From Clostridiaceae bacterium (GTDB taxonomy: Bacteria; Bacillota; Clostridia; DSM-8532), in contig JANYKF010000099.1 in the NCBI GenBank assembly GCA_025361665.1, positions 1 through 5,077 on the forward strand: a stretch of DNA of 5,077 nucleotides, given 5' to 3'. The position numbers and the translations under genes are program-made. The notes under the pieces are model-generated. The model was not told where the DNA came from, searched no databases, and saw only the letters and a list, made by a program, of their open reading frames with translations. Shown here in pieces: positions 1-5,077 of this stretch (the stretch's first letter is position 1; every line of letters starts with the position of its first letter).

Positions 1-196
1 CACATCATGACCCTCACATCATGACCCTCACATCATGACCCTCACATCATGACCCTCACATCATGACCCTCACATCATGACCCTCACATCATGATCCTCA
101 CATCATGACCCTCACATCATGACCCTCACATCATGATCCTCACGTCATGATCCTCACATATTGATTCTCGCATGATGATTCTCGCATGATGATTCT
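1..196. repeat. 14-bp tandem repeat array, truncated by window start
   Basis: Fourteen head-to-tail 14-bp units run from base 1 with consensus CACATCATGACCCT. Units 1-6 and 8-9 are identical. Units 7 and 10 have GATCCT in place of GACCCT. Units 11-14 (141-196) drift progressively, for example CACGTCATGATCCT and CGCATGATGATTCT. The decayed end faces the gene and the uniform end runs off the window, so the true copy number is unknown. Each consensus unit contains the palindrome TCATGA. The period is not a multiple of three and TGA recurs in every frame on both strands, so the array cannot be coding. There are no spacers, so it is not CRISPR. Its function is unknown. Confidence 0.97.
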
Positions 197-232
197 CCCA
201 TATCAACCCGCGAACAACCCGCGAACAACCCG
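197..232. repeat. Short 11-bp tandem repeat next to the 14-bp array
   Basis: Two exact copies of CGAACAACCCG lie at 211-221 and 222-232. A partial copy, TATCAACCCG, precedes them at 201-210, and CGATCGGC follows. This is a second, different repeat immediately after the decayed end of the 14-bp array. It sits where the -35 region of the downstream promoter would be. It could be a regulator binding site or simply another slippage product; the sequence does not decide. Confidence 0.8.
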
Positions 233-248
233 CGATCGGCAATGGCCA

Positions 249-257
249 TGATATAAT
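249..257 (+). promoter_or_regulatory. Extended -10 promoter for the prenyltransferase gene
   Basis: TGATATAAT matches the extended -10 form TGnTATAAT exactly, with a perfect TATAAT hexamer at 252-257. No good -35 hexamer lies 16-18 bp upstream, where the sequence is the C-rich 11-bp repeat. That fits an extended -10 promoter, which depends less on a -35 element. Transcription would start near 263-266, giving a leader of about 25 nt before the ATG at 290. Confidence 0.7.
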
Positions 258-279
258 CAAAATCACAAGATACACCCTT

Positions 280-284
280 GGAGG
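280..284 (+). promoter_or_regulatory. Ribosome binding site setting the ATG at 290
   Basis: GGAGG ends 5 nt before the ATG at 290, which is good spacing. This favours the ATG over the in-frame TTG at 278, because that TTG overlaps the ribosome binding site itself and has no Shine-Dalgarno sequence of its own. Confidence 0.88.
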
Positions 285-289
285 TTATC

Positions 290-1237
290 ATGCCGCTTCC
301 CGCGTTTTTCAGCCTGGTGGAAATCAAGACGAAGACTGCCAGCGTCATCCCGTTCATGACCGGCACCCTGTATGCGCTGTACCGGTACCGTTCCCTCCGT
401 CTGCTTCCGCTGGCGCTTTTTTTCCTCTCCATGATCGCATTCGACATGTTCACAACCGGTCTGAACAACCGCCAGGATCATGCCCGGGCCAAAAAACGGG
501 AAGGCTACAACTTTGAACGGCACAATGCCATTGTTCACTACAGCCTTTCGGCGACAACCGTGGACGCGACCCTCGGCCTGCTGTTCACACTGGCTGTGGC
601 GGCTGGAATCGGGCTGGTGATCGTCACGGATTGGCTGGTTCTCCTGATGGGCGCCGCCGCATTCACCATTGGGCTCCTCTATTCCGCCGGCCCCATGCCG
701 GTATCCAGAACCCCTTTGGGAGAGGCTGCCTCCGGAATCGCCATGGGGTTCGGAATCCCGTTTCTCGCCTGCTACATCCATCTGGAACCCGGCACGCTGT
801 TTTCTCTTTCCGCGAACTGGAGCGGACTGAATCTTGACCTTCCCTGGCTCCCGCTGCTCGGGATCCTCTCGGTATCAGCGCAATGTGCCTGCTGCATCGC
901 CAACATCATGCTGGCGAACAACCTGTGCGATGTGGAGGATGATCTGGTCAACCACAGGTACACGCTGCCCGTGACAGCCGGAAAGGTTTGGGGGATGCGC
1001 CTGTTCCATTTTCTCTATCTGATCGCCGCACTGGCCATACCGGTTGCCGTGGTGCTTGGTGCGGCGCCCTGGCTGAGCCTGGCAGGCCTGCTCGTTGTCC
1101 CGAAAGTATGGAGGAACCTGGCGTCCTTCCGCAAAATCCAGACAAAAAAAGATACGTTCGGCCTGTCGGTCCAGAATTTTCTGCTGCTGTGCCTGCCTTT
1201 AGCCCTGACCCTGGGGATTGGTTCCCTGGTGCGATGA
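290..1237 (+). CDS. UbiA-family prenyltransferase, DHNA polyprenyltransferase-like (MenA/DmkA type)
   Basis: A 315-residue integral membrane protein that most likely transfers a polyprenyl chain to 1,4-dihydroxy-2-naphthoate or a similar aromatic acceptor in menaquinone or demethylmenaquinone synthesis. The family has about 300 residues, so it looks full length. Seen in the sequence: an N-terminal EIKTK at 11-15; a first Asp-type motif, FDMFTTGLNNRQD at 51-63, in the position of the classical NDxxD; YSAGPMPVSRTPLGE at 131-145; and a second motif, NLCDVEDDLVNHRYTLP at 211-227, with D214, D217 and D218. Hydrophobic stretches lie near 37-51, 92-132, 146-163, 186-208, 238-274 and 294-313. The first motif is reduced to NNxxD. 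From memory, this form and the flanking residues resemble the divergent Bacillota branch that includes the Listeria extracellular-electron-transfer paralogue DmkA more than classical MenA. Family assignment is secure; the acceptor is inferred. It appears monocistronic, facing the kinase gene. Confidence 0.9.
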   Translation: MPLPAFFSLVEIKTKTASVIPFMTGTLYALYRYRSLRLLPLALFFLSMIAFDMFTTGLNNRQDHARAKKREGYNFERHNAIVHYSLSATTVDATLGLLFTLAVAAGIGLVIVTDWLVLLMGAAAFTIGLLYSAGPMPVSRTPLGEAASGIAMGFGIPFLACYIHLEPGTLFSLSANWSGLNLDLPWLPLLGILSVSAQCACCIANIMLANNLCDVEDDLVNHRYTLPVTAGKVWGMRLFHFLYLIAALAIPVAVVLGAAPWLSLAGLLVVPKVWRNLASFRKIQTKKDTFGLSVQNFLLLCLPLALTLGIGSLVR

Positions 1238-1250
1238 ATGGCCCCCCACC

Positions 1251-1313
1251 GGTTCCCTTCAGAACCCTCATGGTTCCCTTCAGATCCCTCACGGTTCCCT
1301 TCAGATCCCTCAC
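1251..1313. repeat. 21-bp tandem repeat between convergent genes
   Basis: Three direct copies at 1251-1271, 1272-1292 and 1293-1313. Each starts GGTTCCCTTCAGA and ends CCCTCAC (CCCTCAT in the first copy). Copies two and three are identical; the first differs at two positions (AGAACCC for AGATCCC, and the final base). The array starts 13 bp after the prenyltransferase stop. The 21-bp period keeps a frame open on each strand through the array, but neither reading has a ribosome binding site or recognisable product, so it is treated as non-coding. Confidence 0.95.
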
Positions 1314-1329
1314 GGGTCCCATGGGACCC
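1314..1329. repeat. Perfect 16-bp palindrome abutting the kinase stop codon
   Basis: GGGTCCCATGGGACCC equals its own reverse complement. It fills the space between the 21-bp array and the kinase stop codon (TAA on the - strand, 1330-1332). As RNA it could fold as a six-pair GC-rich stem with a CATG loop from either strand. No run of U follows on either side, so it lacks the tail of a standard intrinsic terminator. It may still act as a 3'-end stabiliser or a bidirectional pause between the facing genes, or be a protein site. Confidence 0.85.
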
Positions 1330-3489
1330 TTACAGCCATTTCTGAAGTACATCCAGCAGGATGCCGGGCTGCACAGGTTTTGACAGGTAGTCGTCCATGC
1401 CGGCCCGGATGAACTTTTCCCGATCCCCCATCAGGGCATAGGCCGTGACTGCAATGATCGGTATCCGGATCTCCTTTCCATTTCGCGCCGAAAGTTCGCG
1501 CTCCATCCCGCGAATGGTTTCTGTGGCACTCACCCCGTCCATGACAGGCATCTGAACATCCATCAGGACCAGGTCGAAAGGCTCCCTGCCGAATGCATCA
1601 ACTGCCATCGCTCCGTTCGCGGCGCAGCACAGGCTGACCCCATAGCGGGTCAGCAGGGCCTTCAGGTAGAACCGGCTCGCTTCATCATCCTCGACAAGGA
1701 GGATGCGTTTGTTTTTCAGAAAGGTGCCGCTTTCAATGGAAAAAGCCGGTGCCAGGCTTCCATCCCGCCGATAGCGCGCATCGAGGCCGAACGTCGTCGT
1801 GAAATGGAACGTGCTGCCCGACCCCTGTTCACTGTCCACCCAAATCCGGCCGCCCATCAGCGCGCAAATCTGCCTGCAGATGGCCAAACCCAGGCCAGCG
1901 CCCTGATAATCCTTCGTATAGGAGGCGTCCAGCTGCGTAAAGCGCTCAAACAGCAAACCCTGCTTGTCTTTCGGGATTCCGATTCCCGAATCCCTCACGG
2001 AAAACTGGACTTCCAGCTGGCCCGGCTTTTTCAAGACCTGCAGCAGCGTGACCTCAATGGTGCCCCCAGGCGTGAATTTGACGGCATTGTTCAAAAGGTT
2101 GGACAACACCTGACGCAGGCGGAGTGCGTCACCCAATACCATCTCCGGCAGCTCCGCGTCAACGGACAATCCCAGCCGCAGTCCCTTACCCGATACGGCC
2201 GGTTCGAACATCCTGAGTGTCTCCCGCACCAGGTTCGTCAGATGGAAAGGTTTCCTTTCGATCGTGATCGTTTCGGCGTCAAGCCGCGACAGGTCGAGGA
2301 GGTCATTGATCAGCCGAAGCAATGTATTGGCGGATTGACGCACCAGAAGCAGGTTCGTTTTCTGCTCTTCATCGGGTTCGGAGATCAGCATGAGTTCCGT
2401 CATGCCCAGGATACCGTTCATCGGGGTCCGGATTTCATGGCTCATGTTGGCCAGAAACTGACTTTTCGCCGTGTTGGACCGCTCCGCTTCATCTTTGGCC
2501 TGCATCAGCTCGCCCTCGGTCTGCATGCGTTCCGAGATCTCATCCTCCAGCAACCGGTTCGATTCACGCAGCTGAGCCGTCCGCATCTGGATCGTCCGCT
2601 CCAGGTTCAGGTTGAGCAGGCTGATTTGTTCCTCGGATCTGCAGTGGGCGGCTATCTCCGCAGCCAGCTTCTTGTTGGCCATGTGCAATTCTTGAGTCTG
2701 AAGGTTCACCAGGTGTTCCAGATCCCGCTGCATCTCGAATCGACTTTCCTCTTCATCCTTTCGGACGGTGATATCCGTGACAATCAGGGCAATCTGATCG
2801 GCCTGCGGAAAATAGGAAAGCACTTGAAGCCACTGATTGTTTTCCTCCATCTGGATGACGGTTTCCGATGGAGAGGCATTGCGGGTTGCCAGGCGGACAA
2901 TCTCCCGTAGTCCCATGGCTCCCTCATCCGGAGGATAGGTCAGGTCAAGAACTGTGGGCGAGTCATGCGGCAAACCAAACAACTTGTCAAAAGAGATGTT
3001 CGATTCGAGCTGTGACGCTTCCTGTATGATTCCTTCCGGATCCCGCTCCACATGCATCAGAACGAAAGAGCTGCCCAGGTTTTCGAAGAGCAGGCGATAT
3101 TTGTCGTTTGCGGACAATACCGCGCTGCGGCTTTCCGCGAGGGCGGCATTTTCCTCGTGAAGCCGGTCATTCAGCCGGTGCTGCCGTAAAACTGCAGATT
3201 GCACGAGGGTGTAGATCAGGACGGTTGAGAGGATGACGTACAGCCATCCCTTGGCGATGTTGACCCGCATGAGGACCGTCATGTCGGAGATGACCCGGGA
3301 TGCCACGGAATCGGACAGCAAGATCCAGAGAACGCCGGCGATCAGATAAATCCCGGCCGACAGCATCGCAATCCTGGAAGGTTTTCCCATAATATCCGGC
3401 ACCCCGAAAAACCTGGTCACGTCATCATGGCGTATATTTCCTTCGTTCATGGAATTCCGGGGTGCCTGGGCATCCTTCTTTTCCTTCAC
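1330..3489 (-). CDS. Membrane hybrid histidine kinase: PAS, coiled coil, HisKA, HATPase, receiver
   Basis: A 719-residue sensor kinase counted from GTG 3489. In order: two membrane segments (about 40-60 and 81-100) with only about 20 residues outside the membrane; a PAS domain (about 128-241) ending VTDITVRK; a long coiled coil (about 245-340); HisKA with [15 protein letters not shown] and phospho-acceptor H351; HATPase with N box NLLNNAVKF (N468), DSGIGI (500-505) and GAGLGL (530-535); and a C-terminal receiver with acidic residues in VEDDE (599-603), phospho-acceptor D644, T682 and K704. All catalytic residues are present, so kinase and receiver should be active. The small external loop suggests sensing through membrane or PAS, not a large outer domain; the ligand is unknown. 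No DNA-binding output, HPt domain or separate regulator is in view, so phosphate probably passes to an HPt protein elsewhere. Start: GGAGAGG at 3499-3505 lies 9 nt before GTG 3489. GTG 3507 (725 residues) and ATG 3450 have no well-placed site. Confidence 0.95.
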   Translation of the reverse strand: MKEKKDAQAPRNSMNEGNIRHDDVTRFFGVPDIMGKPSRIAMLSAGIYLIAGVLWILLSDSVASRVISDMTVLMRVNIAKGWLYVILSTVLIYTLVQSAVLRQHRLNDRLHEENAALAESRSAVLSANDKYRLLFENLGSSFVLMHVERDPEGIIQEASQLESNISFDKLFGLPHDSPTVLDLTYPPDEGAMGLREIVRLATRNASPSETVIQMEENNQWLQVLSYFPQADQIALIVTDITVRKDEEESRFEMQRDLEHLVNLQTQELHMANKKLAAEIAAHCRSEEQISLLNLNLERTIQMRTAQLRESNRLLEDEISERMQTEGELMQAKDEAERSNTAKSQFLANMSHEIRTPMNGILGMTELMLISEPDEEQKTNLLLVRQSANTLLRLINDLLDLSRLDAETITIERKPFHLTNLVRETLRMFEPAVSGKGLRLGLSVDAELPEMVLGDALRLRQVLSNLLNNAVKFTPGGTIEVTLLQVLKKPGQLEVQFSVRDSGIGIPKDKQGLLFERFTQLDASYTKDYQGAGLGLAICRQICALMGGRIWVDSEQGSGSTFHFTTTFGLDARYRRDGSLAPAFSIESGTFLKNKRILLVEDDEASRFYLKALLTRYGVSLCCAANGAMAVDAFGREPFDLVLMDVQMPVMDGVSATETIRGMERELSARNGKEIRIPIIAVTAYALMGDREKFIRAGMDDYLSKPVQPGILLDVLQKWL

Positions 3490-3539
3490 AACCTTGCACC
3501 TCTCCACCAGATGTTCACAACCTTGCGCCTCTCCACCAG
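3485..3539. repeat. 26-bp direct duplication at the kinase translation start
   Basis: Two 26-bp copies, at 3485-3510 and 3514-3539, are separated by ATG, giving a 29-bp period. They differ at one base (A versus G, at 3497 and 3526). On the kinase strand each copy contains GGAGAGG, a 9-nt spacer and a GTG. The downstream copy supplies the chosen kinase start; the upstream copy supplies a second, out-of-frame start signal. Confidence 0.93.
3486..3518 (-). CDS. Possible ten-codon upstream reading frame before the kinase gene
   Basis: Starting at the GTG in the upstream copy of the 26-bp duplication (3518-3516), the frame reads [10 protein letters not shown] and stops at TGA 3488-3486. The stop overlaps the kinase GTG 3489-3487 as GTGA, the arrangement typical of translational coupling. 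A GGAGAGG ribosome site lies 9 nt upstream of this GTG, as for the kinase. Whether it is translated is unknown; it may be an accident of the duplication. A longer frame in the same phase extends back to 3722 through the 12-bp repeat and looks spurious. Confidence 0.25.
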   Translation of the reverse strand: MNIWWRGARL

Positions 3540-3628
3540 AAGTCCGCGGTGACCGGGAGCATGTGTCCAGATTACCCAGCCATGCCTTCCCTCAAACACC
3601 GCCGGCTTCCAAAAGCACAGCTGTATCG

Positions 3629-3724
3629 GCATCTGAATCCGCATCTGAATCGGCATCCGAATCGGCATCTGAATTTGCATCTGAATTTGCATCTGAATCG
3701 GCATCTGAATTTGCATCCGCATCC
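3629..3724. repeat. 12-bp tandem repeat (8 units) upstream of the DUF4153 gene
   Basis: Eight units of 12 bp follow the pattern GCATCTGAATCG, with endings TCC, TCG or TTT and an occasional C for T at the sixth base. Units 4, 5 and 7 are identical (GCATCTGAATTT). Within each unit there is a looser 6-bp period (GCATCT then GAATCS), and the last unit, GCATCCGCATCC, is two copies of one hexamer. The array ends about 12 bp before the candidate -10 element of the DUF4153 gene, so a change in copy number would alter promoter-proximal sequence. Read as protein it gives Ser-Ala-Ser-Glu repeats on the + strand, judged non-coding. Confidence 0.95.
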
Positions 3725-3736
3725 ACGTCTTCCCAT

Positions 3737-3747
3737 TATGATACTAT
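3737..3747 (+). promoter_or_regulatory. Candidate -10 region for the DUF4153 gene
   Basis: TATGAT at 3737-3742 matches the -10 consensus at five of six bases, and TACTAT at 3742-3747 at four of six. The region is AT-rich within a GC-rich gap. The only -35-like hexamer, TTGCAT at 3711-3716, straddles the last two repeat units and is spaced 20 bp from TATGAT, longer than optimal. The start of transcription would be about 35-45 nt before the ATG. Confidence 0.4.
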
Positions 3748-3778
3748 GAGTGCATATCTTTCAACACCCATTCCGCGC

Positions 3779-3784
3779 AGGAGG
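3779..3784 (+). promoter_or_regulatory. Ribosome binding site of the DUF4153 gene
   Basis: A full AGGAGG lies 5 nt before the ATG at 3790 and fixes that start firmly. Confidence 0.93.
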
Positions 3785-3789
3785 TTTTC

Positions 3790-5077
3790 ATGAAGCTGAA
3801 AAACTGGTTCATCCATTTTGGCAGAAGCCTGGCCGAAGGCATCCGGCGGTTCCCGGTCTCCCTGCTGCTATCCGTCGCATTGGCCGTTCTGCTTGTCCGT
3901 ATCAACCACTTTCCGGACGGCACGCCGGAAAGTGTCCGAAACGACTGGATGCGAGCCGTGATGGCCTGCCTGATGGGCTTTCCGGTCTCCTTGTCCATCC
4001 AACTGCTGATGGAGCGCCTTGCACGCCCCCCCGCATACAGGCCGGTGAGCCGGCTGTGGCCCGTTGCGGCCTTCATTGCCGCAGGCGCCGGACTTTTCGC
4101 CTATGCATGGTACTTGCTGCCGGACTTCCGGATGGTTCCAATGGTCCGGGTCGTCCTGATCACGGCGGCCCTGGTCATCGGGTTCGCCTGCCTGCCCTAC
4201 TGGTGGCGGCGGGAAGGGATCGCCCTGCACGGAACGCGCCTGCTCATCCGCGTATTCGTCACGGTTCTGTATGCCACCCTCCTCATGCTGTCCCTCTTCG
4301 CCATCCTCTTCACGTTGGACAGATTACTCGGCGTGGCGGTCAAGGACAAGCATTATATAGATACCGCCATCCTGGTCTGGGCTTTGTTTGCCCCTTTCCA
4401 CTTCTTTTCCGGCATTCCCGGCATACGGGAAGTGCCCAAACCGGCCGATTCGCCAAAAACACTGCGGTTCCTGCTTCAATGGATCCTGATTCCGCTGTTG
4501 TGGGTGTATACGGCCATCCTTTATGTGTATTCCGGCAAAATCCTGATTGAGCAGGTCTGGCCGCACGGCATCGTTTCCAGCCTGATCCTCGCTTATGCCT
4601 GCATCGGGCTTTTCGTCTGGTTTCTGTCAAGTCCGGCCAAAGCCGACAACCGGATGGCCGCCATCCATCATCGGTGGTTTCCCGGGACAGCCTTGCCGCT
4701 GTTCATCGTCCTGTTCGCGGCCATCGGCCTGCGGGTCGGGGACTATGGGCTCACGGAACCAAGATGGTTTGCAATCATTCTTGGCGGGTGGTGCGCCGCA
4801 GCGACCCTGTTTCTCGCGATCCGAAGCCTATTCCGCAAACGGGATCCTGAAGCGGCTGGCTTCCGTGTGATCCTGCTTCCCATATCCCTGGCCGTCGTGA
4901 TGCTGTCTTCCGTCATCGGACCCTTCAGCGCGTTCAATCTTTCCATCGGCAGCCAGAACCGCGAACTGCAGGTCATTTTCTTGAGAAACGGCATGCTGAG
5001 CGGAGATCGTGTCACCAAAGCCACTGCCGCGGTTGCCGCGGAGGATCAGGGGCGTGTCGCCAGCATCCTGTACTGGT
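3790..5077 (+). CDS. DUF4153 multi-pass membrane protein, 3' end beyond the window
   Basis: The frame stays open from ATG 3790 to the last base: 429 codons plus one base, with no stop. It is an integral membrane protein with about ten hydrophobic segments, near residues 21-36, 54-72, 88-106, 115-134, 148-170, 190-205, 225-247, 257-274, 296-312, 328-344 and 358-376. Features recalled as typical of DUF4153: PLLWVYTAILYVYSG (235-249), YGLTEPRWF (319-327), and GPFSAFNLSIGSQ (377-389) followed by a non-membrane section, LQVIFLRNGMLSGDRVTKA, as the family continues into its C-terminal soluble part. No signal peptidase site or catalytic motif is evident, and the biochemical function of the family is not established. 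It has its own ribosome site and a divergent position relative to the kinase, so regulation from the shared gap is possible but unproven. The missing C terminus cannot be checked for integrity. Confidence 0.92.
   Translation, partial: MKLKNWFIHFGRSLAEGIRRFPVSLLLSVALAVLLVRINHFPDGTPESVRNDWMRAVMACLMGFPVSLSIQLLMERLARPPAYRPVSRLWPVAAFIAAGAGLFAYAWYLLPDFRMVPMVRVVLITAALVIGFACLPYWWRREGIALHGTRLLIRVFVTVLYATLLMLSLFAILFTLDRLLGVAVKDKHYIDTAILVWALFAPFHFFSGIPGIREVPKPADSPKTLRFLLQWILIPLLWVYTAILYVYSGKILIEQVWPHGIVSSLILAYACIGLFVWFLSSPAKADNRMAAIHHRWFPGTALPLFIVLFAAIGLRVGDYGLTEPRWFAIILGGWCAAATLFLAIRSLFRKRDPEAAGFRVILLPISLAVVMLSSVIGPFSAFNLSIGSQNRELQVIFLRNGMLSGDRVTKATAAVAAEDQGRVASILYW

Larger units (their letters stand above)
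3490..3789. other. Divergent intergenic region between the kinase and DUF4153 genes
   Basis: This 300-bp gap must contain the promoters of both divergent genes. From left to right it holds the 26-bp duplication, about 90 bp of non-repetitive sequence (3540-3628) in which I see no RNA gene or strong hairpin, the 12-bp tandem repeat (3629-3724), an AT-rich -10-like stretch (3737-3747) and the DUF4153 ribosome site. Open frames cross the 12-bp repeat on both strands because its units lack stop codons, but none has a convincing start. No clear promoter for the kinase was found; a weak TAATCT-like hexamer on the - strand around 3570 is not enough to call. Confidence 0.75.

Noticed and set aside
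1..196. CRISPR array
   Set aside because: Units are 14 bp and directly contiguous with no unique spacers; this is a plain tandem repeat.
278..289. TTG start for the prenyltransferase, four codons upstream of the ATG
   Set aside because: The TTG overlaps the GGAGG ribosome site and has no Shine-Dalgarno of its own; ATG 290 is ideally spaced.
1314..1329. Intrinsic terminator
   Set aside because: The palindrome can fold as a GC-rich hairpin but no U-tract follows on either strand, so only the palindrome itself is annotated.
948..1412. Frames reading through the 21-bp repeat on both strands
   Set aside because: They stay open because the repeat is a multiple of three without stops; they overlap the prenyltransferase or kinase ends and lack start signals.
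1804..2910. A 368-codon open frame on the + strand inside the kinase gene
   Set aside because: It is antisense to the well-supported HisKA, HATPase and coiled-coil coding sequence, has no ribosome site, and its translation resembles no family I recognise.
3560..3600. A - strand promoter for the kinase with TTTGAG and TAATCT
   Set aside because: Both hexamers match the consensus poorly, so a call would not be supported.
3449..3793. A + strand frame encoding a Ser-Ala-Ser-Glu repeat protein whose TGA overlaps the DUF4153 ATG
   Set aside because: There is no ribosome site, its start overlaps the 5' end of the kinase gene in antisense, and the repeat protein arises only because the 12-bp units lack stops. 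The ATGA overlap is suggestive but not enough.
3750..4550. A 266-codon + strand frame overlapping the start of the DUF4153 gene
   Set aside because: It is in a different frame from the DUF4153 coding sequence, which has an AGGAGG site, family motifs and an unbroken frame to the window end.

Overview
This window looks like chromosomal DNA from a moderately GC-rich bacterium (roughly 55-58% GC by eye). The two non-kinase genes suggest a Bacillota-type organism, but that placement is tentative and no taxonomic marker is present. There is no rRNA, tRNA, transposase, integrase or CRISPR array.

Layout. Positions 1-289 are non-coding. They start inside a 14-bp tandem array, pass through a short 11-bp repeat, and end in a consensus extended -10 promoter and a ribosome binding site. 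A UbiA-family prenyltransferase follows on the + strand (290-1237), of the 1,4-dihydroxy-2-naphthoate/demethylmenaquinone type. It faces a large membrane-bound hybrid histidine kinase on the - strand (1330-3489). The two stop codons are separated by 92 bp holding three copies of a 21-bp repeat and a perfect 16-bp palindrome that touches the kinase stop. Upstream of the kinase is a gap of exactly 300 bp (3490-3789) with a duplicated 26-bp segment at the kinase start and a 12-bp tandem repeat. The gap is shared with a divergent + strand gene, a DUF4153 membrane protein (3790 to window end), which is cut off by the window edge.

The three genes do not form one operon: the first and second converge, and the second and third diverge. 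The prenyltransferase probably makes a membrane quinone. The kinase is a two-membrane-segment, PAS, HisKA, HATPase, receiver protein with every catalytic motif intact, but no partner regulator or HPt protein is in view. The DUF4153 protein is a multi-pass membrane protein of unknown function. No functional link between the three can be shown from the sequence.

The most unusual property is that every non-coding gap carries its own short tandem repeat (periods 14, 11, 21, 29 and 12 bp), several of them next to promoters, start codons or stop codons. The most specific observation is the 26-bp duplication at the kinase start. It copies a ribosome binding site plus GTG, and creates a ten-codon upstream reading frame whose stop overlaps the kinase start codon. 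I do not see a clearly new multi-gene system.
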